Origin: Bombardia bombarda
Lineage: Eukaryota; Ascomycota; Sordariomycetes; Sordariales; Lasiosphaeriaceae
NCBI GenBank assembly: GCA_030512295.1
Contig: JAULSR010000001.1
Location: 2,418,001-2,482,000, forward strand
Direction of reading: 5' to 3'
DNA length: 64,000 nucleotides
The notes beneath the pieces are model-generated. The model saw only the letters and a program-made list of their open reading frames with translations. It was not told where the DNA came from and made no database searches. Each line of letters starts with the position of its first letter. Positions within the stretch are counted from its first letter, which is position 1. Below, piece after piece: positions 1 to 10,935 of this stretch. Both the position numbers and the translations under genes were made by a program.

Positions 1-644
1 AGCGATGGCGGGAAGCCTGTAACGAGGCTGAACGGAAAGGAGAGTGTGTAAATATACAAACAGTATTATACCTCTGATGCTTGGCGTATTCATGGCATCC
101 ACATGGGACACGGGTTTGGTGCTGCAGTGCTTTGATCCGCCACGTGGGAAAAAAAGTTGGGTCCAAAGAACAAAAGAGCAGGCCTTATCTCGTCTGGCTA
201 CGTGTCAATGAGATCTCTTTGAACGAAATCTTTTTGATCTCTTCAGGGTCGGCCGGATGCAGTTTTCCTATCCATCCCCTGAATAAGGCACTCTCGGCCC
301 CCTGTACCATCCATCACATGACAGGGGTCAGCACTACCGTTACAGGCTACACAGCACTGTCAGTGAATACTTAGTGCTGGGCTGCACCTATTCATACCAA
401 CGACCGGGCCGTCCGCTATTAACTTCTATCGTGGAGCTTCAATTTACAGCATTACGCATATTGCAACTTTACCAGTCTGAACACCATCAGCGCCCTCATT
501 CGTTGCTTCACATCCCCTTACGTGCCTCCCCAACTTCATTCCACTCGTTTCCACAAACATACACATATTACCAGCTCAGATACGGAGCAATTGATTAGTT
601 TTTTTTTTTGTCTTGCGCCAACAATGCCCTGAGAAGCCACAAGC
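1..644. other. Intergenic, upstream of the AVT-type transporter
   Basis: No coding region that I can support. The small open frames here have no recognisable domain and no splice pattern. A run of ten T ends about 35 nt before the transporter start codon (near 600-609) and is probably part of its promoter or 5' UTR. The window edge may cut off the end of a neighbouring gene, but nothing recognisable is seen. Confidence 0.5.
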
Positions 645-2784
645 ATGGCCAAGGCCAGATCGCATGGCGCTGCTGCTGCTGCCCACCGCACCAACACCGA
701 CACGGATGCCAGCAACAGCAACAGCAGCAACAGAAACGAGGAAGAAATCAGTCTCTTAGCTCCCAGCAGCAGTCTGGGCGCAGAAGATGACAGGGAGGAG
801 GGGGAGGAGGAGGAGGAGGAGGAGGAGGGTGCCAACAGCAGCAATGGCAACGGCGGGTTTCTAAAAGTTAATACGAGGGCGAGCAACAGACGACAAGGAC
901 AATTACTGCCCGTCAACGACGACAATAACGACGAAGACGAGGACGGCGACGACAACTCCTACTTCTCCCCCTCCACCGCCACCGCCACCATCCTCCAACC
1001 CGCCGTCCGCACCCCCGGCACCCCCAAAACACCGCGCACCCCCAACCGCGTGCGCTTCGACCTGCGCCCGACCATCGTCGAGCACGGCGCAGAGCACCAC
1101 CACCACGCGCGCGAGAGCTTCGACCTCGACGACGAAGACCCGCTCAACCCCGACAGCAGCAGCATGGGCCGCGGGGCACGCAACAACACCCGCCACAGCC
1201 GCGTCCCCCTGCTGACCGGCATCGAAGCCCCCTCGGTCACCGTCGCCAACAGCAGCGCCCTCCCCCTCCCCTGGGGCGGCAACAGCGAGCACGACGACGT
1301 GCACGCGTGGGCGGCGACGGAGCGCGCGCGCCCCAAGAGCGGGCTGCGCATGGCCTTCATGAACATGGCCAACAGCATCATCGGCGCCGGCATCATCGGG
1401 CAGCCGTACGCGTTCCGGCAGGCTGGCCTGCTGGCCGGCATCGTGCTGCTCGTCGCGCTGACCGTCGTTGTCGACTGGACGATACGGCTCATTGTTGTGA
1501 ACAGCAAGCTGAGCGGGGCGAACAGCTTCCAGGGCACGGTCGAGCATTGCTTTGGCCGGCCGGGGCTAGTAGCGATATCGCTGGCGCAGTGGATGTTTGC
1601 GTTTGGCGGGATGGTGGCGTTTGGCGTGATTGTGGGGGACTCGATCCCGCATGTGCTGGTGGCGGTGTGGCCGGGGCTGCGGGAGATGCCGGTGCTGGGG
1701 CTGCTGGCGGAGAGGAGGGCGGTGATTGTGGTGTTTACGCTGGGGATCAGCTATCCGCTGGCGTTGTATAGGGATATTGCGAAGGTGAGTGATGGGGGGT
1801 TTTGGGGGGGATGGTGGGTGGGGGAGAAGAGAGAGTGCTGATTTTTGGTGTGATTGATTATAGCTGGCAAAGGCGAGCACCATGGCGCTGATCAGCATGG
1901 CTGTCATTATCGTCACGGTCGTCGTCCAGGGCGTGTTGGCGCCGAGCGAGGACAGGGGCTCGCTGAATGACTGGAATCTGCTGGTCATCAACGACGGCAT
2001 CTTTCAGGCGATAGGGGTCATTTCGTTTGGTGAGCAGTGCTACTCCTTTTCTACTTGGGGTTTTTTTTGCTGACAAACTCCACAGCGTTCGTATGCCACC
2101 ACAACTCGCTACTGATCTACGGCTCGCTCAAGACGCCCACCATCGACCGCTTCACGCGGGTGACGCACTACTCGACGGGCGTGTCGATGCTCGCCTGCCT
2201 GGTCATGGCGCTGGTGGGCTTCCTGACGTTTGGCGACAAGACGCTGGGCAACGTGCTCAACAACTTCCCCGCCGACAACACCATGGTCAACGTGGCGCGG
2301 CTGTGCTTTGGGCTCAACATGCTGACGACGCTGCCGCTCGAGGCCTTTGTCTGCCGCGAGGTCATGCTCAACTACTACTTCCCCGGCGAGCCCTTCAACA
2401 TGAACCTGCACCTCATCTTCACGTCGAGCCTGGTGGTGAGCGCCATGACGCTCAGCCTGTTCACGTGCGACCTGGGTACTGTGTTTGAGCTCGTCGGGGC
2501 CACGAGCGCCGCCGCCATGGCCTACATCCTGCCGCCGCTCTGCTACATCAAGCTGACGACGCGCTCGTGGAAGACATATGTCGCCTGGGTCGTGGTGGCG
2601 TTTGGGTGCACAGTTATGGGGATCAGCATGCTGCAGGCTATTGGGAAGATGATCAGAGGTGAGTCTAGTTCTTTGATTCCTGTTTATTCCGACTTTCTGT
2701 CTTTCTCTTGTCTTGGTCCCACTAAGCTGACTATCTGGTGTTTGTGCGGCTGAAGGAGAAGGAGGCACGGCGCAGTGCATGTAA
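645..2784 (+). CDS. Vacuolar amino-acid transporter, AVT2-like (SLC38/AAAP family)
   Basis: Predicted membrane transporter that moves neutral amino acids across the vacuolar (or endosomal) membrane. Four exons: 645-1784, 1864-2029, 2086-2658 and 2756-2784; the lengths add to 1908 nt, giving 635 residues with all phases in register. Donors are GTGAGT/GTGAGC. Residues 1-230 are a long hydrophilic tail with Ser, Asn and an acidic Glu run, typical of fungal vacuolar AVT proteins. The transporter core starts near residue 232 with the family signature around NSIIGAGIIGQPYAF, followed by about ten hydrophobic segments to the end. The last exon adds only nine residues. The AVT2-like assignment rests on the SIIGAGI signature and overall pattern; the substrate cannot be read from sequence. 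A likely polyadenylation signal (AATAAA) lies near 2803. Confidence 0.88.
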
Positions 2785-3224
2785 AGTAAGTCATCCTTCG
2801 GAATAATAAACAGCCCTCCCTTTCTTTACATTGGTACATTTATCGGGGCATGTGTACATTTGCATCAAGCATATCGAGCAAAAGGCGTATCGCACTTGTT
2901 TATTCTTTGGCATCGTCAATACTGCCCATCTATTATTCTTATCGTTGTTGGGAATAGCTGTCGTTCCCTCGTGGCACCCTCGGCTCTAACGGAAAGCTTC
3001 GGTTTAGCTACATGTCTTGTCGATGCACGCACAAAGTACCCGCCCCATCGTCGTTCGACGTCTTGGCAGCTGCAGTGCTGCCTCCACATCCAGCAACAAG
3101 CAGTAAGCACCCCACGCGGCATGCAGCCGCCCAGCTTGCCCAGTTTGTATGGGGAGAGGAACGAGGAGGAGGAGCAAAGCGTACTCGCCTATCTGCCGGG
3201 TGCTCCTAATTTGTCTATCCGACT

Positions 3225-3226
3225 TG

Positions 3227-3261
<35 letters not shown>
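3225..3261. repeat. TGCC tetranucleotide microsatellite
   Basis: About nine tandem copies of TGCC in intergenic DNA. Copy number is expected to vary between isolates. Confidence 0.9.
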
Positions 3262-3639
3262 TGATACTACACACGAGTAGCTCCAAGCTGTCTCACCTCA
3301 CCCATTCTCCCCACTCTCCTCACTCGCAACTGCACGTCTGAATGGTTGGCCACCCTACCTCCTCCACACTCCTCCACCTCCCTCAGCTGCCAGCCGCTAT
3401 CCGCCATCCGACGTCTGCTGTCCATCGTTTTAGCTTCCCGAATTAATAAGGGAAACCGCAAACCGCCGCCTAATATGTCTCGTCACTGGTTCTAATGTAG
3501 ATGGTGTGGTGGGACGAGAGGACCAAGAGAAGATGGGGTTGGTGTGGGGTTGCAATCCAGATGGTCATGTTGAAGCTTAGAGCGGATAACAGACTAAAAG
3601 ACCAAAACCGAACAGCAACTTCCTTCCCTCTCGAAATCT

Positions 3640-3797
3640 GTAGATAAAACCCCGCCTTTCCCCTCTCCTCCCCCTCTCGCTTTCCTTTCTACCTACCTCA
3701 GCACCACAGCAGAACAAGAAATACGTCCTTGACAAACATATCATCAATACTTTAAACACTTTGTTTACTCGAGACAAAGCCCCACACACCAGTCATT
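3640..3797 (+). promoter_or_regulatory. CT-rich core promoter and 5' UTR of the 29-aa peptide gene
   Basis: A pyrimidine block at about 3651-3700 (CTTTCCCCTCTCC and similar) is followed by an AC-rich leader and the start codon in CATTATGC at 3798. CT blocks just upstream of the transcription start are typical of highly expressed genes in filamentous fungi. The transcription start is inferred, not seen. Confidence 0.5.
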
Positions 3798-3999
3798 ATG
3801 CACGGATCCAGCTGCCCCAAGTGCGGAGTCGCCACCGACAGCGATAACAAGACGTGCGGCTCTTGCGGTGCTGTAAGTGGAGCCCTACCCTTGGACATCT
3901 TTCCCACGTTTGACTTTACCTTCATGAACATCATACTTATAACAATGACGGAACTAATGACTGACACTGTATTTCCCACAACAGTCGTGCCCCAACTAA
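3798..3999 (+). CDS. 29-residue Cys-rich peptide, metallothionein-like or mini zinc ribbon
   Basis: Two exons: 3798-3872 (25 codons) and 3985-3999 (four codons plus stop). The 112-nt intron has a perfect GTAAGT donor, a CTGAC branch site about 20 nt before the acceptor, and a CACAACAG acceptor. The spliced product has 29 residues and five cysteines, at positions 6, 9, 20, 23 and 27, arranged as CPKCG, CGSCGA and a terminal SCPN. Without splicing the frame runs on into unrelated sequence. Fungal metallothioneins are 20-30-residue Cys-rich peptides often split by one intron, which fits. However, the C-x2-CG...C-x2-CG spacing also resembles a zinc-ribbon half. Five Cys is fewer than in the classic copper metallothionein of Neurospora. 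I call it a real gene from intron quality and leader; its metal-binding role is inference. Confidence 0.68.
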
Positions 4000-6076
4000 G
4001 CAACCTCTTTGTTTCCATCCATCATGCGCCTTGGTGGTCATCAGCAGTCGGTGGAAACACCAGTCTCTACGATATGACAAGACACACACATCATGAACAC
4101 CGGGCAAGCGGTGGAGTGAACGAATGAATCTTGGCTGGCCACCTCTAAGCAGTGTGAGCAAATGGGGGAAGGGTGCTCTAATAATGAGAGGGTGGTATAC
4201 CGAATGAGAGGCTTTGTGTGTGGGCCTGCCAGCCAAACCAGTTTAGTTCATTAATTTGACTTTGATTTAACATAATGTATTCTCGTGCCGATGAGTGTCC
4301 AGAGACAAACGGGCAGATAGGAGGCCTCTGACATGTCGACGGTTCTCTCCTCGCGATGTGGCGCTCACTTTGACCAGCCCCGCTCCGCAGTCAATACACT
4401 AAAAGGAGGAAATAAACATTACAAGAGAGAGGGCATACGTACATCCCTACCTCACTCGGTGAACCACCTCCGAATTTTCCATATCTCACGGTTTATGATA
4501 TGCTCGATACCGCCCCACCCACCACGATAATAAACTACAACAGCCCCTTTAATGATCACCCCTGAAATATCACAAGACTACCCAAAACGGAGCCTCATCA
4601 GAGTAAGAAAAGAAAATGAATGAGTGACTTTCATACAATATGATACAAAACAAAGCGATCTTCGTACCTGGGTGACTGTTCGTTCTTTTTCGTGGCCGCC
4701 CCAAAAAAGCAAACATCCGCCATCACCCCCTGAAAACTGACAATCAACACCAGGGAAATTACCTACTCTCTATCTCTAATTAGTCCTTATTCCCAAATCA
4801 TATCCACCGCTACGCGTATGTACGCAAATAGCAACATCCCCATCCCGACCGGGTCCAAATCTGGGTACGGGTAGTGTGTTACTTGCTTGCTTGCAACCCC
4901 AAAGAAGCTTCAAGCTTTCCATGGTTGACACGAATAAGCACACTGGTACCAGCGACATGAATGAACAAGCCTATATGGCGATAGAAAGATGTTTAGGTAG
5001 CCTTCCATAGTAGTTCGTTCTAAAAACCTTGAATTATTATCTTACCTTGGCAGAATAAAAAACAATAATCACATTTCTTGTCGCATACAAAGGCAAAGAA
5101 ATAAAAAGCAAACCACAAAACGAAGAGAGATAGATGAACCATGATGAGACGAGACCAAGCTTTCTTCCCTCTCCGTACAATTGGACAACCACAAACAACA
5201 AACAAACTCGTCCCAATCAAATCCAGCAGTAATTAGCTTGACTGACTGGCGGACTGGCTACTTACTAAAGAGGTTTCCTCCACCAATCACCAATATGTTC
5301 TCCGCGCGCGCGCAATTAAAGGACAAAAAGTTGTGCGTTTCTCTCTCGATCTCGATCTCGATCACTCACTCTCTCTTCTCTCTCACACACACTCTCTCCT
5401 CTCTCACACACACTCTCTCTCATCATCCTCCTCCTCTCCTTCTCCTCCCAAATACCACCATATCAATCAACCGCCAATACCAGCCACCTAGCCAGCCAAC
5501 CCAGCCCCCGACGACCAGCGCATAAAAGACCAGCGCCCCCCAAATTTCCTTTAACCGCTTCCGAGCAAAATGATGCCAAGGGTGGGGGAGAGAAGAGAGA
5601 TGGGAATAATTTGAATTTGCTCGCCATCATCAGCAGGAAAGCCCAGGACCACGAACCAAACTTGACAGGTAGACACGCCGGTCCAACAACAATGAATAAG
5701 AAAAAGAAAAGATGTGTGTGAATTTGGTGTAGTAGTATGACGAAGAAAGGTACCTGCCACGAGTGACAGAGATCCCGGGAGAAGCCGAAGATCAGTGCCG
5801 TGGGCGGGTTTAGAATGTGGTCCGCCTTGTCCCCTCTCTCCCATCCTTTGTTGTAAAGATCAGTCCCGCGGGTCCTGCAGAAACCCCTTCCTCCACCATT
5901 CCCCTGGCAGCGGTGACGACATTTAGAACCAGACGAGAAATATCTTTTTGGGGATAGAGAGAGTTGGATAAGACGACCGTGTTGGATTACAAGTTGCGGG
6001 TGGTGTGTATAGAGGCTTTGGGTTCAACAAAAAGTTGATCGATGGGCAAGAGGCCGTCTCGGGTAAGTCTCCTCGC
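4000..6076. other. Convergent intergenic region between the Cys-rich peptide and Rho1 genes
   Basis: Both flanking genes point into this 2.1-kb stretch, so it should hold two 3' UTRs. It contains a CT/CA simple-sequence tract at about 5340-5445. No open frame shows a domain or a credible exon chain, and no RNA gene is recognised. Confidence 0.45.
5340..5445. repeat. CT/CA-rich simple-sequence tract
   Basis: Repeated TCTCGA, CTCT and CACA blocks, including two near-identical copies of CTCTCACACACACTCTCTC. Low-complexity DNA with no coding signal. Confidence 0.8.
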
Positions 6077-7236
6077 TTAAGAGGGAACGGAGCTCTTGCA
6101 GAGGCCGCGCTTGTTCTTTGATTTCTTAAGGAGCGCAGCCCGTGTCGCGTTCTCGAAAACCTCGCGGACACCCTCATTGGTCTTGGCCGAGCACTCGAGG
6201 TACTTGTAAGCCTGGATCTTCTTCTTCAATGACTCGCCCTGTGATGATTGTCAGCATGATTTCCTTCATCGAGTCTGTCTGCGAACGGCCGAGCTTCTCG
6301 TCCAAAAAGGATGCGAGTTGCACAGGCCGCCGCACGCGTGTTACAGCCTCACTTACCTCCTCGGGGGTGACGGGCTTCTGGCTCGTCTTGCGGAGCTCCT
6401 CAATAGTCTTCGGGTCGTAGCGGAGATCCTTCTTGCAGCCGACAAGGAGGATTGGGACGTCACGGCAGAAGTGGAGGACCTCGGCGTGCCACTATTTCCA
6501 AGAGAAAAAAAGATAGTTGTTAGCAATCTGCAGCCAATTTGGCACGGACAATTGTTTGTGGGTCTGCGACAGGGGCAGCTAGCGAGGCGGTGAGTCTAAC
6601 CTTCTCGTAAACGTTGTCGAGGGAGTCGGGCGAGTCAATGGCGAAGCAGATCAGCACGACGTGGGAGTCGGGGTACGACAGGGGGCGGAGACGGTCGTAG
6701 TCCTCCTGGCCAGCTGTATCCCATAGCGCGAGCTCAACGTGTCTTCCATCGACCTCGACATCGGCAACGTAGTTCTCAAAGACGGTGGGAACGTAGACCT
6801 AAAAGTTGTGCACACAAAATGGTTAGTTCTGGCTTGGTCGTCAGATTTGCGCGCGGTGACGCGTTCAGGGTTCCGAGACAAGCCCGGGCCTGCTTATCGA
6901 GCCGGTCGGGCTGGCTGCAGTATCGAGAAACGGAGATAACAAAGCTCGGCATGATGGATGGCAGCCAAGTGTCGAATGAGGTGGGAAAGGCCGAGACGTG
7001 TGCAATAGATAAAAACGCCATGTCAAGGTCCTAGACTTACCTCGGGGAAGGTTCCTTTGGAGAAAACACTGTGATTGGAGGTCAGCACGGCGACATTCTG
7101 AGAAGGCCATCAAAGGCGAGCAGAGCAGGCTGCCTGGTGAGAGGAGAGAGATTGGCGGCACCTACATCAACAAACAGGTCTTTCCGCAGGCACCATCACC
7201 GACGATGACCAGCTTCCGACGGAGTTCAGCAGACAT
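6077..7236 (-). CDS. rho1: Rho1-type small GTPase with a non-canonical C-terminus
   Basis: Small GTPase that in fungi activates beta-1,3-glucan synthase and protein kinase C for cell-wall integrity and polar growth. Five exons on the minus strand: 7236-7166, 7068-7041, 6798-6601, 6491-6357 and 6238-6077; 594 nt, 197 residues, all phases consistent. It shows the P-loop GDGACGKT (about 13-20), the effector region with VYVPTVFENY, the switch II motif DTAGQEDYDRLRPLSYPDSH, GCKKDL in the NKxD position, and ECSAKT. The start MSAELRRKLVIVGDG matches Rho1 proteins. The last residues read KNKRGLCKSSVPS and then stop: the only C-terminal Cys is seven residues from the end and no CAAX box is formed. I found no splice donor or downstream exon that would supply one. 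Rho1 is normally geranylgeranylated, so this end is unusual. Confidence 0.9.
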
Positions 7237-9669
7237 GGTTGCTGGGCCCGGATGGGGGAGCTAGTTTTGGAGAAGGTTCGTGGACGGTGAAGACGAAGGT
7301 CGGCGGGAAAGGCTTGGTTTGGAAGTGCAAAGGCGAGCGTCGACGAGCGATGCAGGCACAAAAAACGAGTAAAAGAGCGGGAAGGCGGCACCGCTGGTTG
7401 ACTTTTGTTGATAAAAGATGCAGGAATGGGGAGAGATGGAGAGAGGTTAAGGTTGGGGGTGGTGGTGGGTTTGGTGAAGGAGGAAGAGGTTGAAGGGTGG
7501 TTGCCGCTTCAATTGACGACAGAGAACGGAGACGGAGAACGGAGACAGGCAGACGACAGCAGCAGACAACAGACAGGGCAACGGTGCATGCGTTGGTTGG
7601 GGCAAGAAGCAGAGAGGAGAGGGTACGTTTGTGACTAGGGGGCCTCTCTGAGTGGACAAAAACCTTGGGGGGGCTTGCCCGAGTCACTGTCCGCTTCGGG
7701 TGACCTGGTGGCCTGGGCTCAACAAGCGGGCGGCGGGCGTCAGTGTGCCTATCGCCTGTGGAAATCGCCGTGCCAATGGCTTTTTCAGTGCTGACCAGGT
7801 ACCTAATAACTGGATGGAACCTGGAACCTCCGACTTCTATTCCCCTTGGCAGAAGCCTCACAACCTGTTACCTCTGTCTTCCGTCCCAATCTGCAAGTTT
7901 AATAATGGGTGTTGCAGGTTGCCACTACATCACCACCTACGCACTCAGCTTGACGTTCTTGCCTGTTTTTGAAAGAGCTTATATGTAGGCAGGTATGTGG
8001 GTGATTCTTTGGTCGAGCCTGCCTGCTTTATTTCATGTTGACCGTTATTTGTGACCTAGGTTCCTCACCCCTGGGCCACCGTTACCGCAGCTGCGACGAC
8101 TGTTGAGGTACCTACGGGTATCTCCATACACTTCGTAGCGCAGCTAAAACTACCTTGATATCCCGTAGTGATTTAATAATGGCAGGCAGTGCACGGAGGC
8201 TGGTCCAGGTTCTCGGGGTGGCGGTAAGGCCCTAATAAGCTCTAATCTCCAGATATTTACGGTGGTGTGAATAGTTAAATGGCCCCTGAACCGACCTACC
8301 AGGCCCAGTGGCCCGCTGGCTAGACCACTACCTAGTGGCTCGGCCGTCTAGCGGGCTATCATTTTTGACACCTCATGGAACGAAGCTCATGGAAGGAACA
8401 AAGCAAAAGCATCCCATCGTACTTCGACGTCTTGCCTGGAGCGGGAGCGCAGATGGAATGGCTGCAGAAGCTGATGTCATATCCCTTATAGGGTGGTATA
8501 ACAGAATGTGCAGATAGCAAATAGCGAACAATAAACATCAGGCTCGGCTAGCCAAACAAGCCAGATGAGGATGAGACGAAGCTTACGGGCTGCGGATACG
8601 GTGGTAATCTGGGCAGGCGCGGTAGTGGTAAGCCAGCTCGGGGCCGGCTTAGCCAGGCAGGACACCCAGGGCTGGAGGACGACGCTGCATGAAGGAAATG
8701 AACCGGGGGGTGGAAAGGAAGGAAATGTTTTGAAGGCGGAGCAAACGTCATGCACTTTGGTCTTCTTCAGCATTTAATGTACACTAGCCTGCGTTGGAGA
8801 CCTCCCATTCAGCGGTCATGAAGTGACATTGGCATGGGCTTTTTTTTACTCAGAAGGCCAAAAGTCTGTCCAGCCGTTTGAACATCGACCGGTTGTAGTA
8901 AACTCGCTGCTGGAGATACTCTCTGTGTGCGGACCAAAGTCCTACCTTTGTCTGCATCCTAGGACTTTTTCGGCCTATGGCAGAGCTGAACCACAGCTAG
9001 AGAGCCGTAACGCCATCAAATCGTCTCCCTTCGCACCGATAGGCAGTTAGCCACGAGATCACTCCCTAACTCGTCCATCGGGTGACGAGGATCCCGTAGG
9101 TAGCTCAAAGTCAAGTGCCCAGTGATCGCCTGGCGGAGCACAGCCAGAGGAACATCATGTCACTCTGCGCAGCGCGGCACAGAAGCTAGAAATGATAGTC
9201 ATCGCGGGCAGCGTGCACGGTTGATGTCGCCTCTGAATGCGAATGCCTGGATGTGCACTGGCGTGTCAACGATGCATGCACGCGCAATGGACCCGAAACT
9301 CCTGCTTCATATCAGGAGGTATTGAGGTACTTCGTACCCTTTCTATCACGTGATATGTACATTACCTAAGGCAACCTCTGCTTGACACAAAGACAGGGGT
9401 AAGGTAGTAGCCAGGCCGACAGCTGCCAGCCGAGCAGGACAGCCGCCAAAAAAAACCTCCGGCTTAATCCCCAATCACAGCGCACCCCGACGATCATTAG
9501 CTTCAAGTTATTTTACAGCTCCAAGAACCCAAGAATCGAACCCTCGAAGTGACCGCCCGCCCGCTCGCTCGACCCGTCCCGCCGACGACTTTCCACACCC
9601 TCACCTTTCCCAATTGGTCACGGCTACCATCGATACCTGCCCGACGAAGGGCACCCCCGAGCCGCGAAA
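7237..9669. other. Divergent intergenic region between rho1 and uL24m
   Basis: About 2.4 kb upstream of both genes. The 500 bp next to rho1 probably hold its 5' UTR and promoter (CT/GA-rich). A CCAAT sequence lies near 9470 upstream of the ribosomal protein gene. An imperfect inverted repeat at 8311-8356 and several AGGTACCT-type motifs (near 7797 and 8106) are present. No open frame here shows a domain. Confidence 0.45.
8311..8356. repeat. Imperfect inverted repeat (nested palindromes)
   Basis: GCCCGCT (8311-8317) pairs with AGCGGGC (8350-8356); inside, TAGAC pairs with GTCTA and CACTA with TAGTG. The arms are interrupted by short unpaired stretches. It could form a cruciform or an RNA stem-loop, or be a relic of a short mobile element. 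No function can be assigned. Confidence 0.6.
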
Positions 9670-10935
9670 ATGGACAAGCTCCTACGCCGAGTGCGCATGG
9701 CCGAGGGCCAGGTCGTCCGGCGGAACAGGCGCAGAGGTCGCATCCTCCTTGCCCAGGCCAAGACGCTGCGACGCGACGACATGCAACCGATCCAAGGCGA
9801 GGCCAGACACGCTATCTCCAACGCCAGAATAGCACGCCGCGATGAGTGGGAGAAGAAGGATCTCAAGCCCAACTACGACGTGAGCAAGACAGACGAGCAC
9901 ACAAACTACTGGGGCTCCATGTCCTCCCATCGCGCCCGCCTCGCCACACCCCTCACCCCCGAACAAAAGAAGGCTCGCTGCGCCTGGGCCGGCGGCGAGA
10001 AATACCTCTGCCTGGCACCTGGCGATCGCGTCGTCGTCACCGAGGGTCCCTTCAAGGGCACCATCGCCCCCATCGCCGAGATCGAGAGGGACACCATGAC
10101 ACTAGAGCTCAAAAACGAACTCAGGGTAAGTCCCTAACCATACCACATCACACCCCTTATTTGTATTCCAATCACTCACACAACCCCCCCTCAACAGGTC
10201 AACGTCACCATCCCCGAGCACATCCTCCCCCCCAAAACCAAGCCGGTCCAGGTCCTCTCCTCCCGCGTCCCCATCTCCGCCGTCCGCCTCGTCCACCCCC
10301 TCCCCGACGCCTCCGGCCGCATCCGCGACGTCGTCATCCGCGAGCTCAAGCCCGTCAACATCTACCACGACCGCCCGACGCGCCGCTGCTCCTTCGGCCG
10401 CGTCGTGCCCGGCGAGAACGTGCTCATCCCCTGGCCGCGCGTCGAGCCAAAGAAGCGCGAGGAGCACCCGTCCGACACGCTCCGCATCGACGTCGAGGAG
10501 CGCACCTTTGTGCCCACCCTGCTGCGCTCGCCCATGCCCGCCACCGTCGTCAACGAGCTCCGCAACGCCTACAGCATCTTCCGCACCCGCCACACCCCCG
10601 AGTACATCGCCGCCAAGGAGGCCGAGGAGGCCGAGAAGCGCCAGAAGAAGAAGAATGCCGACTCCATGCTGTTGCCCGTGCAGGAGTTCAACCGCAAGCA
10701 GCGCGAGCTGCGTCGCGCGCGCGGCCAGCCAGTGCTGTCGGAGGAGATGCTCGAGAAGATTGGCGAGGTGATTGCGAGGAACAAGAGGGCGGGTGGGTCG
10801 CCGCCGGCGACAAGTGGTGGTGGTGGAGGGGTAGAGCAGATTCAGAGCGCGGTGGCGCAATTATCGCTGGGAAGCGACGTATCTGCGGCGAGCGAAACAA
10901 AAACGCCCGAGAATCAGCCCCAACCATCGTCATAA
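9670..10935 (+). CDS. MRPL40: Mitochondrial large-subunit ribosomal protein uL24m (MRPL40)
   Basis: Nuclear-encoded protein of the mitochondrial large ribosomal subunit. Two exons, 9670-10125 and 10198-10935, separated by a 72-nt intron with donor GTAAGT and acceptor CAACAG; 397 residues. The N-terminus is strongly basic (MDKLLRRVRMAEGQVVRRNRRRG), suitable for both rRNA binding and mitochondrial import. A KOW motif, GDRVVVTEGPFKGTIAPI, lies near residues 117-134, followed by the uL24-like segment rich in VNVTIPEH. The tail is charged and low-complexity (residues about 310-397). It is longer than the 297-residue yeast Mrpl40, as is common in filamentous fungi. The assignment rests on the KOW motif plus basic N-terminus and is fairly secure. 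Confidence 0.87.

Larger units (their letters stand above)
2785..3797. other. Intergenic: transporter 3' end and promoter of the small Cys-rich gene
   Basis: Holds the 3' UTR of the transporter (AATAAA near 2803), a TGCC tetranucleotide repeat at 3225-3261, and the promoter of the small downstream gene. No other coding region is supported; frames at 2860-3264 and 3012-3209 lack domains and span the simple repeat. Confidence 0.5.

Noticed and set aside
608..790. Frame with a poly-Gln run at the transporter start
   Set aside because: It is the transporter's Ser/Asn-rich coding sequence read out of frame; the AVT frame continues with a conserved core.
903..1547. 214-codon minus-strand frame inside the transporter gene
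   Set aside because: Antisense shadow of a GC-rich exon; composition is Ala/Gly/Arg/His with no domain, while the plus strand encodes a full AVT transporter.
9528..9545. tRNA B-box-like GGGTTCGATTC on the minus strand
   Set aside because: No matching A box, acceptor stem or anticodon arm can be formed around it.
10102..10860. 252-codon minus-strand frame
   Set aside because: Antisense of the uL24m second exon; GC-rich coding DNA often leaves the opposite strand open.
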